From: Gammaproteobacteria bacterium
Lineage (GTDB): Bacteria; Pseudomonadota; Gammaproteobacteria; SZUA-229
Direction: 5' to 3'
Length of the DNA: 46,331 nucleotides
Assembly (NCBI GenBank): GCA_029287435.1
Contig: JARFRD010000086.1
Location: forward strand, 1 to 46,331
Each line of letters begins with the position of its first letter. Positions within the stretch are counted from its first letter, which is position 1. Positions 1 to 9,336 of this stretch are shown here, one piece after another. A model generated the notes under the pieces. It had not been told where the DNA came from, made no database searches, and was given only the letters and a program-made list of their open reading frames with translations. The translations under genes and the position numbers were made by a program.

Positions 1-879
1 AAGGTCCGGCCCTATCGCCTCGACTACCGGCCCCTGATCGATCGCGACCTGACCGATCGTGCCATCAGCTTCATGAACAAACAGGCAAAGGCGAAGAAGC
101 CGTTCTTTGTCTACTTGCCGTACACGGCCACGCATTTTCCCACCATGCCGCATCCCGATTTCATCGGTAAATCAGGCAATGGACCATGGGGTGACCTGCT
201 GATGCAGATTGACAGCTATGTCGGTGAATTGATGAAAACGGTCGATGAGCTTGGCATCGCGGATAACACGATCTTTATCTTTACCGCCGACAACGGTCCC
301 GAGGCATTGAGTCCCGGTGAAACCTCGCTCACGGTAGAGACCGCGGTACACGGCTCTGCCGGTCCCTGGCGCTCGAGCCTGTTTACCGGCTACGAAGGGG
401 CGCTTCGTGTGCCCTTTGCAGTGCGCTGGCCGGGCAAAATCAAGGCAGGTAGTGTCAGCGATGAAATCGTCCACGAGATGGACCTGTTTCCGACGTTGGC
501 ACGGATTGCCGGAGGCAAGGTTCCCAAGGACCGGGTCATCGACGGTATAGATATGTCTGGGTTCCTCATGGGTAAGAATCAAGAATCCGGACGGGAAGGG
601 TTCATCGTCTACATGGGCAACGATATTTTCGGCGTGAAGTGGGGCAACTGGAAACTCCATTTCAAGGAGCAGACCGGCTGGAATGGCGAACTGCGTGAAT
701 ACACCATGCCGCGCGCCTATAACCTGATGAACGATCCCCAGGAGCTCGATAACGTGCTGTTTCCGCATACCTGGGTACCGAAGGCGGCGTTACCACAACT
801 GGAGGAGCACGCGGCTTCGTTGAAAAACTATCCACCGGTTCCCACCGGGGCACTGGATCCCTACAAGCCGCCTAATTAA
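1..879 (+). CDS. Arylsulfatase, C-terminal part (5' end truncated by window edge)
   Basis: Frame 1 is open from base 1 (KVRPYRLDYRPLIDRDLTDRAISFMNKQ...); sulfatase-type segments PFFVYLPYTATHFP, IFTADNGPE, GYEGALRVPFAVRWPGKI, DLFPTLARIAG. Confidence 0.9.
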   Translation, partial: KVRPYRLDYRPLIDRDLTDRAISFMNKQAKAKKPFFVYLPYTATHFPTMPHPDFIGKSGNGPWGDLLMQIDSYVGELMKTVDELGIADNTIFIFTADNGPEALSPGETSLTVETAVHGSAGPWRSSLFTGYEGALRVPFAVRWPGKIKAGSVSDEIVHEMDLFPTLARIAGGKVPKDRVIDGIDMSGFLMGKNQESGREGFIVYMGNDIFGVKWGNWKLHFKEQTGWNGELREYTMPRAYNLMNDPQELDNVLFPHTWVPKAALPQLEEHAASLKNYPPVPTGALDPYKPPN

Positions 880-966
880 AGCCTTCTGAAATGGTTATTC
901 TATTGTGTTCCTGATTGTGTTTTCAGAAGCATATCTATATATAATAAATTAAAATATATAGAAGAA

Positions 967-1812
967 ATGAAACGAAAACTGCACAAGTTTATATCTTGCA
1001 GTCTTGCATTCTGTGTTTTCCAGAATCTGGCGGCAGGTGATCTTACAGAGGAGTCAATGAATCCCCTGAGCACGGTCATCAGTCTGCCCTTTGAGAACAA
1101 CACCCTGTTCAATCTCGGACCATCAAATTCAACTGCCAATGTACTGAACATCAAGCCTATCTTCCCGGTGAATATGGGTGACTGGAACCTGATTAATCGA
1201 GTTATTGTTCCAATTGCTTATGCTGAAGGTCAAGATGAAATCATTCTCGATGATTACAGCTGGGGTAATGGCAACCCGGGCTCCTTTGGAATAGGTAGTG
1301 CTTTCGGGCTAGGTGATATTACCTACCAGGGCTTTATCACGCCAGGCAAATCTGGAAAATTAGCTTACGGACTCGGAGGGTCTATCGTGTTACCTACTCA
1401 TACTAAAGATCGCTTTGGCTCGAACAAGTGGTCAATGGGCCCTGCGGCTGTCGCATTTGCACCTGTTGGAAACTGGGTTCTGGGAGGGATACTGCAAAAC
1501 ATCTGGTCCGTTGCAGGCGACAGTGATGCCGCTGATGTCAACGTTTTCTCGGCGCAGCTGGCGATTAATTACAAGCTCAAAGATGGCTGGTATCTGACTT
1601 CATCACCACTGATTACGGCGAACTGGGAGTCAGACAAAGACAATCGGTGGACGGTTCCTCTTGGTGGTGGTGTCGGACGCTTGTTCAGGCTTGGAGGAAA
1701 GGCTGTTGCTGTTGATGTAGGCGCCTACTACAATGTCGAGAGTCCTCGTTTTGCGAATGACTGGTATTCACAGGTACTGGTGAACTTCCTGTTTCCGAAA
1801 AAGAAAAGATAG
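967..1812 (+). CDS. Putative outer-membrane/transporter-like protein (similar in style to 'MetA-pathway of phenol degradation' family)
   Basis: 281-aa ORF with N-terminal signal-like segment, NWNLINRVIVPIAYAEGQ, repeated amphipathic beta-strand pattern and C-terminal QVLVNFLFPKKKR. Confidence 0.55.
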   Translation: MKRKLHKFISCSLAFCVFQNLAAGDLTEESMNPLSTVISLPFENNTLFNLGPSNSTANVLNIKPIFPVNMGDWNLINRVIVPIAYAEGQDEIILDDYSWGNGNPGSFGIGSAFGLGDITYQGFITPGKSGKLAYGLGGSIVLPTHTKDRFGSNKWSMGPAAVAFAPVGNWVLGGILQNIWSVAGDSDAADVNVFSAQLAINYKLKDGWYLTSSPLITANWESDKDNRWTVPLGGGVGRLFRLGGKAVAVDVGAYYNVESPRFANDWYSQVLVNFLFPKKKR

Positions 1813-2076
1813 TACAGGAAACCTGTTACATAGCAATTGAACCGTGAATTTACGCTCATGGCCGTGTGCTGACCTCCAGGACACCATGATTAGATGTCAC
1901 CCGATGGCTGACACCAGGCCCTCATAGAACTGCTTCGGGTAATATTTTTATGCGCCTTTCTCAGCTGGTAAAATGACCAATAACGACTTTGAGCCAACTG
2001 GACTAAAAGAAAAAGGGTGTTTATCCTTCTTACCCATCACGCCACACCACATCTATAGAAATCGAGGAGGAGTGTA

Positions 2077-2355
2077 TTGATGGTCGATGTCAACTTTATA
2101 TACCCGCAAGATGCTGGTTATCCCCTGCAGATTGATCAGGCTCGATTTGAGAGCAAGGCGCGTAAATTGATCAATGCCTTCTTCGATGACTGGCAGGAAG
2201 TTATGACACCACCGGCAAGTATAGATCTGCTTGTTGCAGCGAATGGCGAGATGGCCGCTACCCTGCCAGGAGGTGGAGCCATTACCAAACGTGAAACCCT
2301 GCAGGAGGAGCTGGCAAGATTAATCGCCGAAATGAAGAAATTAAACGAGAAGTAA
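2077..2355 (+). CDS. Small conserved-looking hypothetical protein
   Basis: 92-aa ORF preceded by a purine-rich RBS (cgaggaggag) at appropriate distance. Confidence 0.5.
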   Translation: MMVDVNFIYPQDAGYPLQIDQARFESKARKLINAFFDDWQEVMTPPASIDLLVAANGEMAATLPGGGAITKRETLQEELARLIAEMKKLNEK

Positions 2356-2615
2356 TGATTATATGTGCCGCTTATTACCGGCCGGTCAACATGAATTACC
2401 CCTGGACTGAATCCAAAGCATTATGATGAAGCAGCTTGACGAATCTAATCAATAATTCTGTTCAGCCACTAGCGGGTATTCAATAAGGTTTATCTTCTTA
2501 TAACTACAGAGCATATACTCTATAATCGACATTTACGATTGCATGGCATGGTTCTGCTTCAAACCTAAGTTACAATTAGCACGTATTCGATACAAAATTC
2601 TATAGGAGAAATTTA

Positions 2616-3194
2616 ATGGTTCACGAACTTCCGACTTTACCGTATGAACGAGATGCGCTGGCACCTGTAATTTCCAGGGAAACGCTTGATTATCATTATG
2701 GCAAGCATCACCAGACATACGTCACAAATTTAAACAACTTGATCACTGGAACAGAGTACGAAAATTCTACATTAGAAGAGATTATCCGCTCTGCTGATGG
2801 TGGTATATTTAACAATGCTGCACAGGTTTGGAACCATACGTTTTACTGGAATTGCTTGAGTCCAGATGGAGGTGGTGAGCCAGGTGGTGCACTCGCCGAT
2901 GCAATGACAACACGATTCGGCTCATTCGACGCTTTCCGAGAAGTATTTACTAAATCTGCCGCTACGAACTTCGGATCTGGCTGGACATGGCTGGTCAAGA
3001 ACGCTGACGGTGAGCTGGATGTAGTCAATACCTCCAATGCCGGAAATCCGATGACCGATGGCTTGACGCCACTGTTGACGATTGATGTATGGGAGCACGC
3101 CTATTACATTGACTACCGTAATGCACGGCCTCAATATCTGGACGAAATCTGGAAAATTATCAACTGGGACTTCGTATCATCAAACTTCGACTGA
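2616..3194 (+). CDS. sodB: Superoxide dismutase [Fe] (Fe/Mn family)
   Basis: [88 protein letters not shown] taggag upstream. Confidence 0.97.
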   Translation: MVHELPTLPYERDALAPVISRETLDYHYGKHHQTYVTNLNNLITGTEYENSTLEEIIRSADGGIFNNAAQVWNHTFYWNCLSPDGGGEPGGALADAMTTRFGSFDAFREVFTKSAATNFGSGWTWLVKNADGELDVVNTSNAGNPMTDGLTPLLTIDVWEHAYYIDYRNARPQYLDEIWKIINWDFVSSNFD

Positions 3195-3266
3195 GCTGCT
3201 GGTCAATATACAGGAGAAGTGAAGGGAATAAGTTCTCGATTCAACGTGTACGTTTTCCAATCTCAA

Positions 3267-3290
3267 GCCTCCCCAGCGGAGGCTTTTTTT
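3267..3290 (+). terminator. Rho-independent terminator downstream of sodB
   Basis: GCCTCC-ccagc-GGAGGC followed by TTTTTTT. Confidence 0.85.
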
Positions 3291-3726
3291 GATTTATGCT
3301 GGTGAGGGCGTGTTTATCCAATAACGGATATTTAACTGCTCGTCTCTAAGATTTATCAGAATGAGGAAGAGGAGGGGACGTAAATCTGTACCGCACCATT
3401 TCACGAATATTATTAAGTGCCGGAATATTAACGAACACAGTCCTGAACGGTTATCTACAGTAGTGAAAATAACAAAGGGCATCACCACCATTAAGTTATA
3501 TAAAACAATTTCTTATGAATGATAGGTCAAGTTGTTAGCGAGGCGGTTGGGCGTGCAATTTGCTTAGAGCGCGCCATATGGCTGGGACAATGCTCTGCAT
3601 TTTGCTGGCAGGGTGATTGTTTTTTTCTTAGCTTCTGTGCTGGATTCCCGTAATACTTCTATGCCTGTTAATCTACATGCTACATGGTCTCTGTGCATCT
3701 GGTATCCCACGAGCGTTTCAGGCACG

Positions 3727-4173
3727 TTAATTATCCATCAATACACGATCGTCATACTCCGATTCAAAGAACAGCTTGTGCTTTGCCTCCTCCTTGGCAA
3801 GGCCGGTGATGACCTCTTTCAGGTGGCTGTCGGGTATATTGGCGGCCATGTCGGTATAAAGTTCGTAGGCAGCCCGTTCCCTTTTCATCGCTATGATCAG
3901 TGCATCCTGATAGGAAATGTCATCAGTAGCGTCAACTTCGACCAGGTAATCGGAAATCTTTAAGTCCAATACTTCTTCTTCTGGAGTCAGTTCGTGTTTA
4001 CCGTTTTTTACTGCCAGTAAACGCTTTTTGTGACTCATTTCCTCATCGGCAAAATCGAGCAATACCTGTTTCATACCGGCTTTTTCTGCACGTAATGCGA
4101 GCTCGGCATAGAAATCAGCCGCCTGCTGTTCCTGTTCGATGGCGTAATCCAGTATTTCATCAACGGTATTCAT
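3727..4173 (-). CDS. Ferritin-like diiron (rubrerythrin-type) protein without rubredoxin domain
   Basis: Two ExxH motifs (EEMSH, EEAKH), ferritin-like helical pattern; last gene of the minus-strand complex I-like operon. Confidence 0.8.
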   Translation of the reverse strand: MNTVDEILDYAIEQEQQAADFYAELALRAEKAGMKQVLLDFADEEMSHKKRLLAVKNGKHELTPEEEVLDLKISDYLVEVDATDDISYQDALIIAMKRERAAYELYTDMAANIPDSHLKEVITGLAKEEAKHKLFFESEYDDRVLMDN

Positions 4174-4201
4174 ATCGAGTTACCTCGTGATCAACTTGAG
4201 C

Positions 4202-5998
4202 TTAATTTTCTGCATAGGCACCTGGCTTCAGGAACCTGTCAATTCCGCGAGCGGCATGGTGGCCATCTTCAATCGCGCTGATGGCATCAGCGGTGCGGTT
4301 AGCTACGTCACCGCCCACAAAAATTTTCTCCAGTTCAGACCGCTGGTATTCGCCGGGGGTAAACTTGCCCCATTCAATGGCCAGCTGCTCCTGTACAGCA
4401 GGCGTGATAAAGTCGAGATTACTTCCCTGGCCAATAGCTGAAATTATACAGTCGTATGTCTCCGTGTGCATGCGGTCTTCTTGCAATACCGGGCGCGGCC
4501 TGCCGCCTTTGGGGTCCTGTACCATTTCAGCTTCTCCCCATTTAATAGTCACCTGTTTTTTGCTGCCGGTGTCCATTATTTCGACCGGGATTGCCTTTTC
4601 GACAAGATTGCACTTCTCTTCCTGCGATTCCTTTATTTCTTCGGGATCGGCCGGCATTTCACTGATCCGGCGGCGGTAGAGGATATCGACATCTGCTCCC
4701 AGGCGTCTTGAAACCCGTGCTGCATCCATTGCCACGTTGCCGCCACCGATGACAGCCACTTTCCTGCCAATCCCCGGGTCTTTTCCCCTGGCGACATCGG
4801 CAAGTACCTGCAGGCCTGATAATACGCGCGGATGATCTTCTCCGTTTATGCGCATGCTTGAAGGCACTGAAAGACCAGTGGAGAGAAAGATGGCATCATA
4901 CTCGCCGAGCAGGTCTTCAAACATGACATCCTTACCGATAATGGTGTTGTACCTGATGTCTACACCAACAGAAATAATGTAGTCTATGTCCTTGTCGAGG
5001 GCATCATCGGGAAGTCGGTAACTCGGAACGCCATAGCGCAACATACCGCCACCCGTTTCCTGGGATTCATAGACCGTGACAGAATAGCCTTTCTTCCTCA
5101 GGTAATAAGCAGCACTAAGCCCACCCGGGCCGGCACCGATGACCGCAACCTTGTGTCCATTCTCGATAATCTCGCTATCAAGAATACGAGCGTAATCTAT
5201 GCTATCGACCTGGTCGACGATGAAGCGTTTCAACCAGCGGATAGCAATGGGCTGGCCCGTGATGCCGACAGGACAGACCTCTTCGCAACGGTGTGTGCAT
5301 ATACGTCCGCAGGTCGCCGGGAACGGATTGGTGCGATACATCAGCTGCAGGCCGGTCTCGAAATCACCGTCGCGTATACTGCGAATATAGTCCGGAACAT
5401 CCATGTGCGCAGGGCAGGTGGCAACGCAGATGCCACATTCGACACAGCGGTCAGCTTCCAGTTTCGCCTGCTCTTCGCTGTAACCATTGACGACTTCATC
5501 GAATGATTGCACGCTTTCATCGGCCGTCAACATATCCATATCAATACGCTTTGGCGGGTACAGGTGATAGCCCTCGGCACGGTGATAGCCCAGTTCGCTG
5601 TCCTGCCAGGGTTTTTCTTCGACGCCGGCAGTAAAGTGGTAATCAGTTGGATCGCGCGCCAGCCAGGTGTACTCGTTGCTCATGTGAAGGGAGTTGGCAG
5701 TACAGATGTCAACGCACAGCGCACACCAGCAGCAGCGACCGTAATCGAAGCGCGGACGCAGGCCACTGTCACCCGGGCGTCCTGAAAACTCCTCAACCGG
5801 TACCATATCAATGGCTTCATTCTGGCAGATGCTGTGGCAACTGCCGCAGCCGATACAGCTATCGGCGAGGTTGATATGAAAGCCCCGGTACGCAGGCGCT
5901 CCAGGTCTTTCCTCGATCGGGCGCATGTTGGTCCACGGCTTTTCAAATGCACGTTGCCAGACGAAGAAGGGGGAGAGCAGGTCTTTCAGACTCATCAT
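4202..5998 (-). CDS. Fusion: NuoI-like 2x[4Fe-4S] ferredoxin + GltD/NfnB-like FAD/NAD(P)-binding oxidoreductase
   Basis: N-term CIGCGSCHSIC and CCWCALCVDIC clusters; GltD-type CVECGICVATCPAHMDVP, FPATCGRICTHRCEEVCPVG; FAD motif VIGAGPGGLSAAYYL; NAD(P) motif VIGGGNVAMDAARVSRR. Confidence 0.92.
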   Translation of the reverse strand: MMSLKDLLSPFFVWQRAFEKPWTNMRPIEERPGAPAYRGFHINLADSCIGCGSCHSICQNEAIDMVPVEEFSGRPGDSGLRPRFDYGRCCWCALCVDICTANSLHMSNEYTWLARDPTDYHFTAGVEEKPWQDSELGYHRAEGYHLYPPKRIDMDMLTADESVQSFDEVVNGYSEEQAKLEADRCVECGICVATCPAHMDVPDYIRSIRDGDFETGLQLMYRTNPFPATCGRICTHRCEEVCPVGITGQPIAIRWLKRFIVDQVDSIDYARILDSEIIENGHKVAVIGAGPGGLSAAYYLRKKGYSVTVYESQETGGGMLRYGVPSYRLPDDALDKDIDYIISVGVDIRYNTIIGKDVMFEDLLGEYDAIFLSTGLSVPSSMRINGEDHPRVLSGLQVLADVARGKDPGIGRKVAVIGGGNVAMDAARVSRRLGADVDILYRRRISEMPADPEEIKESQEEKCNLVEKAIPVEIMDTGSKKQVTIKWGEAEMVQDPKGGRPRPVLQEDRMHTETYDCIISAIGQGSNLDFITPAVQEQLAIEWGKFTPGEYQRSELEKIFVGGDVANRTADAISAIEDGHHAARGIDRFLKPGAYAEN

Positions 5999-6007
5999 AC
6001 TTTCCTG

Positions 6008-7192
6008 TTATCTTTCAATCTCGGGTGGATAGGTATGCAGTGACACCATCAGTCCCGCGATGTCCGCAATATTGGTGCCGACCGCGAGGTTTTCCATGAC
6101 TGCGATGGCATGCGTGTAGCTCGGTCCGCGCACATGCACCCGGCGTATAAATTCAGAACCATCGGTCACCATGAAGTATCCGTATTCACCGCGAGTGCAT
6201 TCTGCCTTGACATAGGTCTGGCCGGGCGGAATTTTCCAGTGCAGCATATTTGGCATCTGCGCCTGGAACGGGCCGTCTGCCGGCATACGGTCAAGGATCT
6301 GGCGAATTAGCGATATGCTCTGTCGTGTTTCCTGCAGACGCACATATGATCGTTCGTAGGCGTCGGAATCAGTGCCGGTAATGGTGTCGAAGTCGAGCTG
6401 GTCATAGACAAGGTAGGGCTCATCCTTGCGCAGGTCGCGCTTGACACCGCAGGCACGGGCATTGGGGCCGACTATTCCATAAGGATCGATCATTTCCGGT
6501 GAAATGACACCCAGACCCTTAGACCGAGTTTTAAAAACAGTGTTGTTGAACATGACCTTTTCTACCTGGTCCAGCAGTTTTTCAGTCTTGTCCATGAGAT
6601 CACGTATACGTTCGTCAAAGCCGTCGGGTAGTGGTGCGCGTACGCCACCCGGAACCATGTACATGTGATAGATGCGCGCACCGGTCATTTCCTCGAACAG
6701 GTCGAGCACATAATCACGGAAGGTAATTGTCCAGTTGGGTACCGTATACTGGCCAAATGCACCGCTCATGCCACCGATCCACATCAGGAAACTGGCCAGT
6801 CGCATCATTTCCAGGTTCAGTGTACGTATCCATTGCGCCCGTTCCGGTGGCTCGATACCACTAAGGTTCTCCAGTGCAGCGGCATAGAGGTATTCGTTGA
6901 AGGCCGGTTCGGGAACCGCAATACGACAGACGACGGTGAAATTCTGGATGAAGGTGCGATGTTCCATCAGTTTTTCAAACCCACGATGGAGATAGCCGAC
7001 GTGGGTCTTGCAGTCGACTATCGTGTCACCATCGAGTACCAGTTCGAGCGACATATTACCAGTGATACCCGGATGCTGGGGCCCCTGCCAGATTTTTACG
7101 TATTTGCCGGATGCCAGGTCAACGGGCCCAGGCTGGGTAAAATCCAGTGAGGCAGCATGCCCGACAGACGTCTTGTTTACAGTCGATGACAT
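6008..7192 (-). CDS. Complex I 49-kDa (NuoD)-like / group-4-hydrogenase-like large subunit lacking NiFe ligands
   Basis: THVGYLHRGFEKLMEHRTF, ERAQWIRTLNLEMMRLASFLMWIG, EEMTGARIYHMYMVPGGVR; no CxxC pair present. Confidence 0.92.
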   Translation of the reverse strand: MSSTVNKTSVGHAASLDFTQPGPVDLASGKYVKIWQGPQHPGITGNMSLELVLDGDTIVDCKTHVGYLHRGFEKLMEHRTFIQNFTVVCRIAVPEPAFNEYLYAAALENLSGIEPPERAQWIRTLNLEMMRLASFLMWIGGMSGAFGQYTVPNWTITFRDYVLDLFEEMTGARIYHMYMVPGGVRAPLPDGFDERIRDLMDKTEKLLDQVEKVMFNNTVFKTRSKGLGVISPEMIDPYGIVGPNARACGVKRDLRKDEPYLVYDQLDFDTITGTDSDAYERSYVRLQETRQSISLIRQILDRMPADGPFQAQMPNMLHWKIPPGQTYVKAECTRGEYGYFMVTDGSEFIRRVHVRGPSYTHAIAVMENLAVGTNIADIAGLMVSLHTYPPEIER

Positions 7193-7731
7193 TAATTATC
7201 ACCTCCACGTGTCGGGTACAGCTGGGCCTTCATGTGCTCACGCGGGTCTTCACTGACTCGGCCCTCCCGGTGTCCAAATGTTTCTGTACTGTATGTCTTG
7301 GTGTTAAATTCACGGCGCATCGGAGGTATGTCATCCCAGCCTTCCAGGCAAAAATCTTCTTCCTGCCGCGGGCTGCCGGGGAAATTGATGCCAAACATTT
7401 CCCGCAGTTCCCGTTGATAGGTCCAGGCCTGTGCCCACAGCGTGTGAATGGACGTCATCTCGGCATTCTCGCGATCGATATCCACCTCGACGCCCAGTGT
7501 GCTCTTATCACCGTAGTTGTGCAGCATGTATACCAGCGTAAATATTCCCTGCTCGATGTAGTCAATACAGGTAATGAAGTTCAGGTGGGTATAACCCTCA
7601 CGGTCACGCAATTCCCGGATTAACCTTTCGGCCTGTTGTTTTTCGACCTTTAACGTCGTTATCGCGGGTTTACGATCTGATATATCGTAAATACCAAAAT
7701 CGGTAGCCAGTCTGTCGAGCAGAGTATTCAT
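7192..7731 (-). CDS. Complex I 30-kDa (NuoC)-like subunit
   Basis: DREGYTHLNFITCIDYIE, HTLWAQAWTYQRELREMFGINFPG, CLEGWDDIPPMRREF. Confidence 0.9.
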   Translation of the reverse strand: MNTLLDRLATDFGIYDISDRKPAITTLKVEKQQAERLIRELRDREGYTHLNFITCIDYIEQGIFTLVYMLHNYGDKSTLGVEVDIDRENAEMTSIHTLWAQAWTYQRELREMFGINFPGSPRQEEDFCLEGWDDIPPMRREFNTKTYSTETFGHREGRVSEDPREHMKAQLYPTRGGDN

Positions 7732-7737
7732 AAAATA

Positions 7738-8370
7738 TCACCAGTTATAGTCGGGCATATCCCAGTTCTTGATCACCTTTTTCTGGTTGGCCTTGTACCA
7801 GTCGAGGTTTTCTACGTAGCGATTCGCACCGTCACAATTGCCGGCCTTGATGTCTTCTTTAAGCTCCATGATCGCGGCAAGCAGTGCTTCGGGTCTTGGC
7901 ATGCAGCCGGTTACATACATATCTACAGGAAGGTAGAGATCAAACTGGTTGATGGTATTGTAACTGTCGAAATACATGCCGCCGTTGGCCGGGCAGGAGC
8001 CGAGCGCAATGATGAATTTGGGACCCTGCATCTGTTCATAACTGCGGATGATCCGCTTCAGGGTCTTGACCGAAACATAGCCACCAATGATGAAAACTGA
8101 AGATTGCCGTGGTGTCGGTCGTCCGGCAATGCCAAAGCGGCTGATGTCAAAGCGTGCGGTCATCAACGGGCGAAGTTCAATAGAGCAGCAACCGGTACCA
8201 AAGGCCAGAATCCAGAGCGAGTTTGCTCTTGCCCAGTTGGCAAAATCTTCGACCGCTTTTATCGAATAGGGCTTGTAGGGTTCGGGCCGTGCGTTGCAAA
8301 ACAGTAGCTGTTCGTCCGCACTCAGGCCGGAATTTTCCATTGTGTTTTTCGAGGAACGGTCTTTACTCAT
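7738..8370 (-). CDS. Complex I 20-kDa (NuoB)-like subunit with N2-type cluster ligands
   Basis: GTGCCSIELRPLMTARFDISRFGI, ALGSCPANGGMYFDSYNT, LPVDMYVTGCMPRPEALL. Confidence 0.93.
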   Translation of the reverse strand: MSKDRSSKNTMENSGLSADEQLLFCNARPEPYKPYSIKAVEDFANWARANSLWILAFGTGCCSIELRPLMTARFDISRFGIAGRPTPRQSSVFIIGGYVSVKTLKRIIRSYEQMQGPKFIIALGSCPANGGMYFDSYNTINQFDLYLPVDMYVTGCMPRPEALLAAIMELKEDIKAGNCDGANRYVENLDWYKANQKKVIKNWDMPDYNW

Positions 8371-8400
8371 AGTAAGAACTCCTGGCTTGCAGGTTTATAT

Positions 8401-9336
8401 TCATGCAAGCACCATCTGTACATAAACGATAGACATGATGCCGATCAGGGTTGGAATCTTGAAGAAAAAACGTATCCCCTGGTCAACACGGAAGCGCGGG
8501 AACGCAACACCAACGACAATCGCAACCATGTATATCAAAAGTGTCTTGATCATCAGTTCGACCCAGCCGGTGGCACCGCCAAAGAACAGGTTCATAAACA
8601 GCACCAGCTTGGTCGCACCAAACAGGGCACGATTGATCTGCAGAAAACTGAGGTAGGCGCTGTGAAACTCGGTAGGCGGCCCGATCGGTATTTCCTGCGG
8701 CGCGAGGAAGATATCAAACGGTGAATATCCCGTCATGCCGAGAAACGCCAGCATGGCAGCCAGCGTGGCTACCCAGTTCGTAATCACGGTCCAGTTCTGC
8801 CAGCCACCCTGCTGGGCAGCTACGATTTCGGTAATCGACAGGGTGTCGTACTGGATCACTATGGAAATGACGGCAAGGGCAAACGGCACTTCGTAGGCCG
8901 TCATCTGCGACAGACCGCGGGCAATACCGATTGCGCTGTAGGGATGCCCGCTTTCACCGGCGCCAAGTGCCATGCCGAGCTGACCAAAAAACATAAAGTA
9001 GATCACCAGGAACAGGTCGCCAGCCATACTGAAGTTTGAGAACATCTCGCTACCGTAGATGACCGGGATGAAGGCCAGGGTGCCGATGCCACCCGCAATG
9101 CGAAAGACCGGCCCAAGGTAGAACATGATGCCATGGCTTACGGCGGTGCGTTTGAAAAAAGTCTTGGCAATATTGATGAACGGCTGCGAGTAGGGGATGC
9201 CGACACGTCCCTGGACCTTGGCAATAATACGCTCAATCAGGGCACCCACCAGCAGGCCATAAACAGTAACGATCAACAGGGTCAGGCCGAAGTAGCCAAC
9301 CCTGCCGAACCACTCTGACATACTTGCATAGATCAC
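8401..9336 (-). CDS. Complex I NuoH-like membrane subunit
   Basis: ERIIAKVQGRVGIPYSQPFINIAKTFFKR, multiple TM segments, ARGLSQMTAYEVPFALAVISI, FPRFRVDQGIRFFFKIPT. Confidence 0.92.
   Translation of the reverse strand: MIYASMSEWFGRVGYFGLTLLIVTVYGLLVGALIERIIAKVQGRVGIPYSQPFINIAKTFFKRTAVSHGIMFYLGPVFRIAGGIGTLAFIPVIYGSEMFSNFSMAGDLFLVIYFMFFGQLGMALGAGESGHPYSAIGIARGLSQMTAYEVPFALAVISIVIQYDTLSITEIVAAQQGGWQNWTVITNWVATLAAMLAFLGMTGYSPFDIFLAPQEIPIGPPTEFHSAYLSFLQINRALFGATKLVLFMNLFFGGATGWVELMIKTLLIYMVAIVVGVAFPRFRVDQGIRFFFKIPTLIGIMSIVYVQMVLA

Noticed and set aside
172-768. Long antisense ORF (198 aa) opposite the sulfatase
   Set aside because: Lies fully within a strongly supported CDS on the other strand and has no recognisable motif; typical shadow ORF. 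The same applies to antisense/overlapping ORFs at 4187-5874, 6665-7623, 9447-13530, 38548-41529 and 45075-46269.
1812-1828. ACAGG-aaa-CCTGT hairpin after the outer-membrane-like gene
   Set aside because: Short stem without a T-run; could be chance.
3490-3726. Non-coding stretch examined for tRNA, small RNA or IS remnants
   Set aside because: No cloverleaf, terminal repeats or transposase fragment could be recognised by eye.
6008-9336. NuoB/C/D/H genes as a group 4 [NiFe] hydrogenase
   Set aside because: The large subunit lacks the two CxxC NiFe-binding motifs and NuoB has the complex I-like CC pair, so hydrogenase function is not supported.
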